Source of the DNA: Thermoguttaceae bacterium
GTDB lineage: Bacteria > Planctomycetota > Planctomycetia > Pirellulales > Thermoguttaceae
Length of the DNA: 64,000 bases
Reading direction: 5' to 3'
Assembly: GCA_017441605.1 (NCBI GenBank)
Contig: JAFRXD010000040.1
Coordinates: forward strand, 1 to 64,000
Shown: positions 1 to 9,034 of the stretch, one piece after another
How the letters are laid out: every line of letters starts with the position of its first letter
Numbering within the stretch: position 1 is the first letter of the stretch
Notes under the pieces: model-generated
What the model was told of the DNA's origin: nothing
Databases searched by the model: none
The model's input: the letters and a program-made list of their open reading frames with translations, nothing else
Position numbers and translations under genes: made by a program

Positions 1-1
1 A

Positions 2-1267
2 CACAACAATAATAATACCACCAATAACACCAATAACAACCACGGCTGGATCGGTCCGTGGTCGCGCAGCGCGGTCGGGGGCATCTCGATCGACGCGGAT
101 CGGATCGTTCGCTCGGCCTCTCAGCAAGAGCTGAGCGCGGTCTCGTCGCAACTTCTTTCGAGCTTGGAAGCGATTCCGTCGGATCTTTCGAGCGCGAGCT
201 CGGAGCGCAAGATTTCGTTGCGCCGTTTGAGCGAATTGGTCGCGAATTGCGAGGCGAACGGGGAAACGATTCCGGACGCGGCGCGGTTTTTGGGCGGCAT
301 GACGTCGATCGAGTACGTGGTCGCGGATCCGGAGCAACAGGATCTGTACCTTGTTGGATCGGCGGAGCCTTGGACGGTCGACGAATCGGGTTTGGTCGTT
401 GGAACCGAGTCTGGCAAGCCGGTTTTGCAACTCGAAGATTTGGCGGTCGCGCTTCGCTCGGCGGCTAGCGACAAAAAAGAATTGATTTCCTGCTCGATCG
501 ATCCGACTCAAGAGGCGATCGTCCGACTGGCGGCGCGCGACGCGATCGACAGCGAAGAGCTGAACGTCGAGGCGATGGGGAACATGACGGTAACGCTGAC
601 GGGCGTTCCGGCGACGAGCCGCATGGCGAGCGCTTTGGTGGCGGCGGACTATCGCATGAAGCGCGTTAGCCTCGGATTCGACGAAGCCTCGATCAAGAAT
701 TTCCCGAGCTACTTCGGCTTGGTCAAGCGCGCGGCTTCCTCCTACGGTCAGCGCTTCTGGATGGAGCCGAAATACAACGCGCTTTATCGCGACGAGAACG
801 CGCTGGTTTGGAAGGTTTCGGAGTCCTCGGTCGAGGTTTTGACGGAGCGCGAATACTTCTCCGCGAACGGAACGCGAACGGCTTCGGAAAAGAACGATCC
901 GGCCGCTACGAAATTCGCGTCGAACATGACGAAGCGCTTCGCGGAATTGGCGAAAGCGGAGCCGGTGTTCGCGGACGCGAAGAACTGCATGGACGCGGCG
1001 CTGGTCGCGGCGCTGATTTACGGCCAGAAGCTCGAAGAGAAGTCGGGGTGCGATCTGTCCGGGTTGCTGAACGTCGCGACTCCGGAGTACGTCGCTCCGG
1101 CGGCGGTTCAGAGCGATTCGATCGTTCGCAAGAGCGCGAAGAGCGTCGCCTCTGTCACGGGCGGGATTTTGATCAATCCTTGGAAGACGATCGCGGACAA
1201 CCAGGTCGACGCGAGCCTTAGCGAGTACGTCGTCAAGTTCGAGAGCGACTCGTTCTACGCCGACTGA
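2..1267 (+). CDS. DUF1598-type planctomycete protein, 5'-truncated by the window edge
   Basis: The reading frame is open to the first base of the window, so the N-terminus is missing. A TTG at 164 is not needed as a start. The visible part begins with an Asn/Thr-rich low-complexity stretch (about 13 residues), then GGISIDADRIVRSAS. The remainder resembles DUF1598 proteins, known almost only from planctomycetes: GGMTSIEYVVADPEQQDLYL, then a segment close to GRPVLQLDDLVVALR, an ADYRMKR motif, RFWMEPKYNALYRDENAL, and a C-terminal NCMDAALVAALI helix. The function of the family is unknown. Most members carry signal peptides, so an envelope location is likely but cannot be checked here. A terminator follows directly. 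The family call rests on remembered motif similarity. Confidence 0.72.
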   Translation, partial: HNNNNTTNNTNNNHGWIGPWSRSAVGGISIDADRIVRSASQQELSAVSSQLLSSLEAIPSDLSSASSERKISLRRLSELVANCEANGETIPDAARFLGGMTSIEYVVADPEQQDLYLVGSAEPWTVDESGLVVGTESGKPVLQLEDLAVALRSAASDKKELISCSIDPTQEAIVRLAARDAIDSEELNVEAMGNMTVTLTGVPATSRMASALVAADYRMKRVSLGFDEASIKNFPSYFGLVKRAASSYGQRFWMEPKYNALYRDENALVWKVSESSVEVLTEREYFSANGTRTASEKNDPAATKFASNMTKRFAELAKAEPVFADAKNCMDAALVAALIYGQKLEEKSGCDLSGLLNVATPEYVAPAAVQSDSIVRKSAKSVASVTGGILINPWKTIADNQVDASLSEYVVKFESDSFYAD

Positions 1268-1279
1268 GATTAGTTTGGA

Positions 1280-1314
1280 GCGCGGAATTTCTCCCGGGGA
1301 ATTCCGCGCTTTTT
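1280..1314 (+). terminator. Factor-independent terminator after the DUF1598 gene
   Basis: Perfect 10-bp inverted repeat (1280-1289 with 1300-1309, GC-rich base) with a 10-nt loop, followed at once by TTTTT at 1310-1314. It lies 13 nt after the stop codon. Confidence 0.85.
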
Positions 1315-1348
1315 GCGATCGTAGTCTTTAACAGAAAGCGTCTCCGCC

Positions 1349-1765
1349 GTGAAAAATTTGACGCCTTCGGAATTTCGAGATATTCTCGACGAGCTCAAAA
1401 TCGTCCATCGGAAGAGTTCGGACAATTCCTTTTCCTTGGTATTGCGAGCGGACGAGGATTTCGACGAGGACGTCACGGTAACGTTCTCGATCGAGGAACG
1501 CCGGATTCAGTTCTGGGGAATTTCTCCGGGCTACGGCGAGTGCATGTCTCGCTTTGATCGCATGGAGTTTTGCAACGCTTGGAATATCGAGCATTGCCTC
1601 CCGAAGGCTTTTGTCGACGGCGACGAGGATTTCGTGGTCGAATGGACGGTTTTCGACGACGAGGAGGTATCTCGGGAGTATCTAACCGAGAATTTCGTAA
1701 GACTCGGTCTGTCGGCGATATGGTCCTTTTTTAAAGAGCTTCGCGCCTCTTCTTCCACGTTATAA
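1349..1765 (+). CDS. YbjN-domain protein
   Basis: A 138-residue soluble protein starting at GTG. It matches the YbjN family (called 'putative sensory transduction regulator' in some databases). It has an N-terminal helix-strand unit, then FCNAWNIEHCLPKAFVD, a strand ending VVEWTVF, and a final EYLTENFVRLGLSAIWSFFKEL helix, which are the order and wording typical of YbjN proteins. The fold resembles a type III secretion chaperone and is thought to bind peptides or partner proteins. The biochemical role is unknown. The gene stands alone between two terminators, so it is probably transcribed by itself. No clear -35/-10 pair was found in the short upstream gap. Confidence 0.8.
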   Translation: MKNLTPSEFRDILDELKIVHRKSSDNSFSLVLRADEDFDEDVTVTFSIEERRIQFWGISPGYGECMSRFDRMEFCNAWNIEHCLPKAFVDGDEDFVVEWTVFDDEEVSREYLTENFVRLGLSAIWSFFKELRASSSTL

Positions 1766-1806
1766 CGAGGGCTTCGCTCCGGGCTTCGCTCGGCGAAAGC
1801 GCCGCG

Positions 1807-1836
1807 GCGCGCGTCGTTTGAACGCGCGCTTTTTTT
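1807..1836 (+). terminator. Factor-independent terminator after the YbjN gene
   Basis: An 8-bp perfect stem (1807-1814 with 1822-1829, alternating GC) with a 7-nt loop and a run of seven T (1830-1836), then more T. It isolates the YbjN gene from gnd. Confidence 0.85.
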
Positions 1837-1887
1837 GTTTTTAGCAGGTTCGCGTCGGCGCGGCGCGGTCGACGAATTGGAGATATT

Positions 1888-3381
1888 ATGTCGGAGAAAT
1901 TGTACGATATCGGTATGGTCGGGGTAGCGGTGATGGGTCGCAACTTGGCGCTCAATATGATCGACCACGGGTTCGACGTCGCGCTTTTCGACGCGTCGCG
2001 GGACTACACCGACAGTTTTATGTCGACGGAAGAGGCGAAATCGAAGGGCGACAAGTTGGTCGCGACCTATTCGCTGAAGGAGTTCGTCTCGAAATTGAAG
2101 ACGCCGCGCCGGATTATGATGATGATAAAATCGGTCGACCCGGTTCCGGCGCTCGACGTGGCGCTCTATCCGGACAAGGCGCCGGTCGATTCGGTGATAA
2201 GCCAATTGATTCCTCTTTTAGACAAAGGGGACTTGCTGATCGACGGGGGCAACACGCATTTCACGGACACGGAGCGGCGAACCAAATATTTGTCGAAACT
2301 CGGATTCAACTTCATCGGGACGGGGGTTTCCGGAGGCGAGGAGGGCGCGCGCAAGGGCCCGAGCCTCATGCCGGGCGGGTCTCCGGAATCTTGGCCAATC
2401 GTTAAGCCGATTTTGCAGGCGATATCGGCGAAAGTCGGCGCGAACGGGGACGTTCCGTGCTGCGATTGGATCGGGGAGCGCGGGGCGGGGCACTACGTCA
2501 AGATGTTGCACAACGGGATCGAGTACGGGGACATGCAGTTGATCTGCGACGCGTACTGGATTTTGAAGAACGCGCTTGGCGCGACGAACCAAGAGCTTTG
2601 CGAGATTTTTGGGGCGTGGAACAAGACGGAGTTGAACAGCTACTTGATCGAGATAACGCGGGACATTTTCACGGTCGAGGATCCGGAGACGGGCGAGCCG
2701 CTGATCGACAAGATACTCGACTCCGCCGGGGCGAAGGGGACCGGGAAATGGACGAGCCAGTTGGCGCTCGATCTCGGGGTTCCGAGCTCGCTGGTAACGG
2801 AGGCGGTGTACGCGCGTTGCATTTCGGCGATGAAGGGGGCGCGGGCGCGCGCGAGCGAGGTCTTGACCGGGGCGCAAGGGGCGAAATTCCAAGGGGATCG
2901 GGAGGCGTTTGTCGAGAAGGTTCGGCGAGCGCTCTACGCCGCGAAGATATGCGCTTACGCGCAGGGGTTCGTTCAGTTGCGCGAGGCGGCGAAGGAGTAC
3001 GACTGGAATTTGAATTTGGGTCGCATCGCGCTGCTCTGGCGCGGCGGGTGCATTATTCGCGCGGTCTTTCTCGAGAGGATTAAGGACGCGTTCGACGCCG
3101 ACCCGAATTTGGAGAATTTGCTGCTCGACCCGTATTTTAAGAGCGCGGTCGAGAGCGCCGAGCCCGCGCTTCGCGAGGTCGTCAAAACGGCGGTCGAGTT
3201 GGGAATTCCGGTTCCGGGTTTCGCGACGGCGCTGACGTATTTCGACTCGTATCGTTCGGAGCGATTGCCGGCGAATTTGATTCAAGCGCAGCGCGACTAC
3301 TTCGGGGCGCACACGTATCGCCGGGTCGACAAGCCGGACGGAGGGTCTTTCCACACGGACTGGCTGAAGGCGAAGAAATAG
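1888..3381 (+). CDS. gnd: 6-phosphogluconate dehydrogenase, decarboxylating
   Basis: Oxidative decarboxylation of 6-phosphogluconate to ribulose 5-phosphate with reduction of NADP+, in the cytoplasmic pentose-phosphate pathway. The 497 residues are slightly longer than the usual 470-490. The N-terminal Rossmann motif is [16 protein letters not shown] (residues 8-23). Then come the [11 protein letters not shown] and [21 protein letters not shown] substrate signatures, the catalytic [16 protein letters not shown] segment, GTGKWT in the helical domain, and the C-terminal [15 protein letters not shown] tail that completes the neighbouring active site in the dimer. The ATG at 1888 has GGAG about 6 nt upstream. 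Nothing unusual was seen. The HEPN-motif gene follows after 36 nt with no terminator between them. Confidence 0.96.
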   Translation: MSEKLYDIGMVGVAVMGRNLALNMIDHGFDVALFDASRDYTDSFMSTEEAKSKGDKLVATYSLKEFVSKLKTPRRIMMMIKSVDPVPALDVALYPDKAPVDSVISQLIPLLDKGDLLIDGGNTHFTDTERRTKYLSKLGFNFIGTGVSGGEEGARKGPSLMPGGSPESWPIVKPILQAISAKVGANGDVPCCDWIGERGAGHYVKMLHNGIEYGDMQLICDAYWILKNALGATNQELCEIFGAWNKTELNSYLIEITRDIFTVEDPETGEPLIDKILDSAGAKGTGKWTSQLALDLGVPSSLVTEAVYARCISAMKGARARASEVLTGAQGAKFQGDREAFVEKVRRALYAAKICAYAQGFVQLREAAKEYDWNLNLGRIALLWRGGCIIRAVFLERIKDAFDADPNLENLLLDPYFKSAVESAEPALREVVKTAVELGIPVPGFATALTYFDSYRSERLPANLIQAQRDYFGAHTYRRVDKPDGGSFHTDWLKAKK

Positions 3382-3417
3382 CGCGTCGCTGGCGCCGGGG
3401 AAAGAGCGGGGCTTTCA

Positions 3418-4725
3418 ATGACCGGATCGAGCGCGATTTTGGACGCGTTGGCGCGAAGCGCGCGCGCGAGCGAGTCGGCGGGTCGTTGGGACGAGGCGGC
3501 GCGTCTCTGGGAGCGCGCGGCGGAGCGGGGTCTGGTGCGATTTCGCCAGGCGACGGAGTCTCGGGACGCGAGCGCGATCGAGTCGTTTCGGGAGCGGACG
3601 ATCGGGGCGGTGTTGCGCTTGGTCGAGGCTCGGGGCAAAACGCGCGAGACGGGCAAAGCGCTCTCGGCGCTTTCGGATCCTCGGTTTCGGTGTCTTTTTC
3701 CTCGGGACGACGCGCGCCCGTCGCTGGCTCGAATCGGGGCGCTGACGCGCGCGGGTCGGTACGAGGAGGCTTGCGAGGCTTGCGAGGCGTTGTCGCGCCG
3801 CAAGCCGGAGAAGAGGGCGTTTCTTCTTTATTATCGAGCGCGTTGCGCCGCGCTTCGCTCGCGGGACGTCGCGGACGCGACGGAGCGGGTGGCGTTTCTC
3901 GAGACGCGCTTGCGCCCAATTCTCGCGGAACTTAGGGCTCTCAAAGGGGTTCCGGGGATCGCGGAGCGGGAGGCGGCGATTTTGAAACTGCCGAGCGAGT
4001 TCGGCTCTTTACCGAGCGCGTCGGACGGTCGTCTGATCGACGAGGACGTGAAAGAGCTTTTGGCGAGCCAGTACGAGCTGGAGGCGAATCTTCGGGTGGT
4101 GGTCGATCGGACGATGAGTCGCCGCCCATCGAAACGCGCGGGTCGTTTCAATTGGATCGTTCGGGAGTCGCTGAACGAGTTGGGGGAGACGAATCCGGTC
4201 GTCTACAACGCGTTTTTCCGAGACGGATGTTCTCGGGTTCGGCGAGAGAACCCGGATACGTTCGAGCGAATGCGGCTTTGGGAGCTGTTTTACAAACGCG
4301 AGCTCCGCTTCGACGACATTAAAAAGAGCGCGAAAATCAGGCGCCGAACGCTTAAACGGTTTTCGGTCGAAGTCGATTGGTACGAATTGGCGGATCGTTT
4401 TTTGGCTGAGAACGGTTGGAGCGACGAGGGAGGGACGTTCGATTTCGACACGTTCGCTTGGGTCAAAGAGACGCTGCTGACCGACTTGCGGGATTTTGTC
4501 GTGGCGTTTTGGACCCCGGCGCCGGGGGGAGCTCCGGACTCTTGCTTCCAGGGCGCTTTCGACTCGTTCGGCTCGGCGGCGGAATGGAAGTCTTTTTTCG
4601 ACGCGAACATTCGCGCGTTGAGGAACGATCTCGCGCACGCGAACGCGGACAAGATCTCGCGGGAGGCTCGGGATCGGTTTCGTTCGGCTTGCGAGCTGAT
4701 CTATCGGGCTCGTCGTCGGGGTTAG
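3418..4725 (+). CDS. TPR-like protein with C-terminal HEPN-type RNxxAH motif
   Basis: A 435-residue cytoplasmic protein that I do not recognise as a named family. Residues 8-130 are Ala/Arg-rich amphipathic helices typical of TPR-like repeats (for example ESAGRWDEAARLWERAAERG). The middle (about 190-330) is a charged helical region around FNWIVRESLNELGETNPVVY. The end holds LRNDLAHAN (R402-H407), which matches the R-x4-H signature of HEPN ribonuclease/nucleotide-binding domains in the 'RNxxAH' form seen in Swt1-like HEPN proteins. The same motif ends the AAA gene at 9035. The gene lies 36 nt after gnd and ahead of the large ATPase, which has its own promoter. Inference: an RNase-like effector or a partner of the two ATPases downstream. 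An alternative is a catalytically silent HEPN scaffold. Confidence 0.6.
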   Translation: MTGSSAILDALARSARASESAGRWDEAARLWERAAERGLVRFRQATESRDASAIESFRERTIGAVLRLVEARGKTRETGKALSALSDPRFRCLFPRDDARPSLARIGALTRAGRYEEACEACEALSRRKPEKRAFLLYYRARCAALRSRDVADATERVAFLETRLRPILAELRALKGVPGIAEREAAILKLPSEFGSLPSASDGRLIDEDVKELLASQYELEANLRVVVDRTMSRRPSKRAGRFNWIVRESLNELGETNPVVYNAFFRDGCSRVRRENPDTFERMRLWELFYKRELRFDDIKKSAKIRRRTLKRFSVEVDWYELADRFLAENGWSDEGGTFDFDTFAWVKETLLTDLRDFVVAFWTPAPGGAPDSCFQGAFDSFGSAAEWKSFFDANIRALRNDLAHANADKISREARDRFRSACELIYRARRRG

Positions 4726-4761
4726 AGAAGGCGAAAAGGCGCTAAAAAAATAGATTTTTTG

Positions 4762-4790
4762 TTGCGCGAGGTCGATCGAGGCTTTATAAT
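4762..4790 (+). promoter_or_regulatory. Predicted promoter for the large STAND-like ATPase gene
   Basis: TTGCGC (4762-4767), 17-nt spacer, perfect TATAAT (4785-4790), 83 nt before the ATG at 4874. The same TTGCGC-N17-TATAAT form recurs at 18632-18660. Confidence 0.7.
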
Positions 4791-4873
4791 TTCGGCGATC
4801 GGTCTCCGATCCGGGGCGCGCGAGGGACGATTCTAGCGCCGAGGAACACAACGACAGAAGACGGAACCCATAC

Positions 4874-7800
4874 ATGAGCGGCAATTTCGGCGGGGCGCGC
4901 ATATCGACCGCTTTACAGATGCTTTTTTGGAATTCGCCGGAACGCGAGGACTTGCCCGCGACGTCGATCGGGATGAAGATCGGTGTCGTGGACGCGAGCG
5001 GACGCGGTTTTTTTGGCAAAGACGATCTGTCGAACGCCGATTCGAAGACGCTCGTTTTGTCGTCCTCGCGAGGGACGCGCTTTTCCGTTCCGCTCGAGGA
5101 GATCAAAAACCTCGGCATTTTTGACGAGAACGATTCGGAGGCGGTTTTTAGTTTCTTCAAAGAGAACGTCCCGTTGGCTTGTCGGGTATCTTTCGTTCTC
5201 GACGGAGGGACGTCGTTCGTCGGTCGTTTCGATCCGAACAATTCTTACAAGGGGCTTCTGTGCGCGATAACGGAAGAGGGGAAGCCCGCGCTGGCTCCGG
5301 CGGGGTCAATCGAGTCGTTCGCGCTCGATCGTCGCAAGGAGCAACCGCGAAGCGATTTTCCGCGCCGGAGTTTCGAGGGCTATTTCGAAGAGGCGAGGCG
5401 CGCTTGGAGAGAGAACGTCGCGGCGACCAATTCTCGCGAGCGAGACGAATGGAAGAAGCGCGCGATCCATTCGGGCAATCGCGGGGTGATGCTCGGCTAT
5501 CGCCTCTACGAGGCGGCGAAGACGACGTCGAGCGTCGACGCGCTTTCGTTTTTTCAGCAAAAAACGCGCTCGGCGATTCTCGAGATCGCGGATCGACGGG
5601 CGGAGCGGGAAGAGTACGAGGAGGCGCTTCGGGTTCTTGACAACCCGTTGTCGAACGAGCTTTTTGGGTCGTCGGACTCTCGCCGCGATTTCAAGAAGTT
5701 GACGCTTTATAAGAAGTTGGGTCAAACGAAGGCGGCGCTCAAACTTTGCGACGAATTGATTCGGTTTTGGCGCCAGTACCCTCTCTCGGACGAGCTCGCG
5801 TCTCTGCTGATCGAAAAAGTGGACGCGACGGTCGCGGAAGCGAAGGCCGAATATCCGCCCGACAAGCGCAAAGATTTCCTTCGCGATCGGTTGGAGCCGT
5901 TGCGGAAGAATCTCGACGCGCTCGTTTACATCGGCAACAAAGGGGCGGACGCGGGTTTGGCGAAGTGCGACGAGGCGCTCGGGAACGAAAGCTCCTCGTC
6001 GAGCGAAGTCGCGCTTTTCGACGGGTTTAGCGAGAGCGCGATCGACTTTGACGCATTTTCTCGCTCGATAGACGCGAACGCGGATTTGGATTTCGGTTCG
6101 GACACGATAGACGATTATTTGAGCGGCCGCGGGTTTGCGGCGTTGCCGTCCGGGGGGGATCCGGATCAGACGACGCGCTCTGTTCGAGTCGGCCAATCGT
6201 CGTGGGAACTGAAACCGGAGACGGAGAACTGGCTCTTTCAACTGGAGTTGGGCGCGAGCGAACCGGCGGACGCGGGCGCGTACGAGACCGCGATAAAACG
6301 GGTGGAGGAGCTCGAGCGAGATCGGGCGCGCTACGATCGTTTCAAGATTTCGAAAAAGGTCGACCAAGAGCGTGAAATCGCGGCGAGACTGCACCGGTTT
6401 TACGGGAGCGCTCGGAAGAATCCCGACGAGAGCGCGGATCTTCCGAACGAAACGCGGGATTGCATCGTCGCGAGGCGAGCGCTGGTTCGGGCGCTGCGCT
6501 ACCAGGGAGAACGACTGTTTCTCGCGAATCGCCCGAACGACGCGAGGATTTTTTTGTGCCAAGCGCTATTCTATTTGACGCGCGACCATATTCCGAAGGT
6601 GAACGATCTTCCGATAAGCAAACGGTACACGCTGGCCCTGCTTTTCGCGACCTATTTGTCGTCGGGTATGTCCAAGGAGGAGCGCGAGCGATTTATGTCG
6701 CTAGAGAAAGACTCCCCATCGGAAGCGGTGGACGCGGTCGGGCGAGGTCTGGCGGCGGAACCGCGAGAGAGCGAGGCGCGCGGGGAACTTCTCAGGGATT
6801 TCCACTATTACAGCTACGTTTTCCCGGAGAGCTTTAGCGAGAAAATGCGCTCGTTTTTGACGCGGGTTTCGTTTCGGGAGCTGGAGAGCGCCGACATTAA
6901 CGCGCTAAGCGAGCAAGAGGACGACGCGCTTTCGGCGCTGTACGCGGAGTTCAGGAGTTTGAGGTTTGGGGAGTCGACGCGCCCCTCGGAATTTCAAGCG
7001 CGATTTCACCGGGCGTACGACGGTCTTTTCAACGGGTTGAATTTTCAAGCGGATCGGGACGTTCTGCGGGTTTGCCGGGAGGTCGCCGACGCGTTGGCGA
7101 AGGCGGACGGGAGCGATTTTTTGGAGGCGCGCTCGACGCTGGCGACGGGCGGAACGGTCGAGCGATCGCTTCGAACCGCGCGCGAGCGGATCGCGAAGGC
7201 GCCTTCGGAGATAGGGGTCTGCGCGTTGCTTCCGCTCTTGGACGACTTGGACAAGTCTCGTCGCTCCCTTTGGATCGAGTTGAGCGATCGCGCGAAGAAA
7301 TTGGAGATAACGTTCACGATCGCGGATCTTTGCGAGACGGACGGCTGGAACGAGGACGACCCGAATCGACCTCGATTGGCGGTCGACGCGGATCAAATAG
7401 TCGATTTGCGATTGAGCGTGAAATTGGACTCTCGTCAGATTCCGCCGGTTAAGGACGCGAAATTGCGATTGGAGTCGGACGCGCTGGTCGGGGACGGGCG
7501 CGGTTGGGTCGAAACGACGCTTCCGGAGTTGCGAGGTGGCGTAGAGACGCCGGTCGCGTTTCCGGTGAGATTGACGGCGGAGAAGTACGAGGAATATTTG
7601 GGGAGCGAGCGCCCGGGTCGCGAGACGACGCTCGTCGTAAAGCCGGTTCTCGCCTATTTCGATCCGGTCGGGAATCAAAGTCGGGAATATCGGGGCGGAG
7701 AACTGACGATACGCTTCGGCGATTGGGACGATCCGATTTTGAAAGAGGACAATCCGTTCGCGCTTTACGCGGGGGGCGCGTCGATCAGCGCGGAGGACGA

Positions 7801-8992
7801 CAACTTTGTCGGCCGGGAGGCGCTTTTGCGGAATATCGAGCACAATATCGAACTGGGGGGCGCCAACGAGATATTGTACGGACTTTACCGCAGCGGGAAA
7901 TCTTCGGTGGCAAATCGGGTCGTTCGCATGTTCGGCGGTCGCGATCCTTATATTATCGCGCAAGAATCGGTCAGCCTTCACGTAGAGAAAGACGGCCCCA
8001 CCAGCGATAAGATTATTGGTCGCAAAATATCGAAGGCGTTGGCCTGGCAGATTAGAGACCAAGTAAGCAGGCGTTTCAACGACTCTCGATTTGCGGATCG
8101 TTTCGACGCGCGATTTACGCTTAAAGATTTCGACAAGGGATTCCGGGTATTTCCGAGCGTTTTTCAATTTGTCAACGATTACATTTTGAAAAAACGATAT
8201 TGGAAGTCGCAAACGGCTTTCATCTTGATCCTCGACGAGTTCACCGCAGTTTATCACGCGCATTTGAAAGGGATTCTTTCGGATCCGGAACTGAGGAATA
8301 TTCTCCTTTCGTTAAAGTATTTGGCCGAAAGCGATTATAGACCGGCAGGTCTTTTTTTGATCGGTCAGGCGAGCGCGACGCAATTGTTTAAGAAGCATCC
8401 GAACGATCTCGGTTTTTTGAGCGCGGACAAGCTTACCTATTTTTCGAAGGACGAAACGAAACAAATCGCGGTCGATCGAATTTTGCTCGACGGACGGTCG
8501 CGGTATCGCGGGGACGCTTTCGATTTGTTGTACTACTACGTCGCCGGCTCGCCGTTGTTGACGCAGAGATTTTGCAAGAACGCGTTCGACTATTTGCGAT
8601 CGAAGGAAAAATCTTTCCTTACCGAGATCGAGATCGAGGAGATCGCGCGCGATTTTACGGAAAGGGAAGATCCGGCGAACCAGTACCACCCGCTCTATAC
8701 ATTTGGCGACATGGACGATCGCGAGAGCGAATTAAAAGCGCTTTTACGCGCTTTCGCCGAAAGCTCGACGATCGCGCTCGAGACGGGGGATTCGCGGGCG
8801 AAGTTCGAGCGTTGGGCGAACGCGACGGAGGCGTTGGACGCGTACGTCGCCGGAGGCGCGAATCGAACGCGGGCGGAAGCGGAGCAATTGTACAAGGCGC
8901 TCCTCGAGCGGGACGTATTAATCGCCAATCGAGAGGACTCTCGATACGCGCGCATCAAAGTGGGGCTTTACACCCTTTTTTTAACCACCTAA
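4874..8992 (+). CDS. Giant TPR / beta-domain / AAA (STAND-like) ATPase
   Basis: A 1372-residue cytoplasmic protein of unnamed family. Residues 1-150 look beta-rich. About 165-780 is a long helical array with TPR-like pairs (for example REEYEEALRVLDNP). About 790-960 is a beta-sandwich-like segment. Residues 985-1372 are a P-loop ATPase opening with NFVGREALLRNI, then Walker A GLYRSGKSS (G1003-S1011), Walker B ILILDEF (D1121, E1122), a strand LFLIGQAS fitting sensor 1, and a C-terminal helical region. The FVGRE opening plus this order fits ORC/STAND-type AAA proteins used as regulated switches, with the helical arm as a likely sensor. SD is weak (GGA). The next ATPase starts 42 nt on and is probably in the same transcript. 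The ATPase call is firm; the biological role is inference. Confidence 0.72.
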   Translation: MSGNFGGARISTALQMLFWNSPEREDLPATSIGMKIGVVDASGRGFFGKDDLSNADSKTLVLSSSRGTRFSVPLEEIKNLGIFDENDSEAVFSFFKENVPLACRVSFVLDGGTSFVGRFDPNNSYKGLLCAITEEGKPALAPAGSIESFALDRRKEQPRSDFPRRSFEGYFEEARRAWRENVAATNSRERDEWKKRAIHSGNRGVMLGYRLYEAAKTTSSVDALSFFQQKTRSAILEIADRRAEREEYEEALRVLDNPLSNELFGSSDSRRDFKKLTLYKKLGQTKAALKLCDELIRFWRQYPLSDELASLLIEKVDATVAEAKAEYPPDKRKDFLRDRLEPLRKNLDALVYIGNKGADAGLAKCDEALGNESSSSSEVALFDGFSESAIDFDAFSRSIDANADLDFGSDTIDDYLSGRGFAALPSGGDPDQTTRSVRVGQSSWELKPETENWLFQLELGASEPADAGAYETAIKRVEELERDRARYDRFKISKKVDQEREIAARLHRFYGSARKNPDESADLPNETRDCIVARRALVRALRYQGERLFLANRPNDARIFLCQALFYLTRDHIPKVNDLPISKRYTLALLFATYLSSGMSKEERERFMSLEKDSPSEAVDAVGRGLAAEPRESEARGELLRDFHYYSYVFPESFSEKMRSFLTRVSFRELESADINALSEQEDDALSALYAEFRSLRFGESTRPSEFQARFHRAYDGLFNGLNFQADRDVLRVCREVADALAKADGSDFLEARSTLATGGTVERSLRTARERIAKAPSEIGVCALLPLLDDLDKSRRSLWIELSDRAKKLEITFTIADLCETDGWNEDDPNRPRLAVDADQIVDLRLSVKLDSRQIPPVKDAKLRLESDALVGDGRGWVETTLPELRGGVETPVAFPVRLTAEKYEEYLGSERPGRETTLVVKPVLAYFDPVGNQSREYRGGELTIRFGDWDDPILKEDNPFALYAGGASISAEDDNFVGREALLRNIEHNIELGGANEILYGLYRSGKSSVANRVVRMFGGRDPYIIAQESVSLHVEKDGPTSDKIIGRKISKALAWQIRDQVSRRFNDSRFADRFDARFTLKDFDKGFRVFPSVFQFVNDYILKKRYWKSQTAFILILDEFTAVYHAHLKGILSDPELRNILLSLKYLAESDYRPAGLFLIGQASATQLFKKHPNDLGFLSADKLTYFSKDETKQIAVDRILLDGRSRYRGDAFDLLYYYVAGSPLLTQRFCKNAFDYLRSKEKSFLTEIEIEEIARDFTEREDPANQYHPLYTFGDMDDRESELKALLRAFAESSTIALETGDSRAKFERWANATEALDAYVAGGANRTRAEAEQLYKALLERDVLIANREDSRYARIKVGLYTLFLTT

Positions 8993-9034
8993 CAACGGGC
9001 AACACCCAGGCGAGCGGCTTGCCGCGTCAAAACG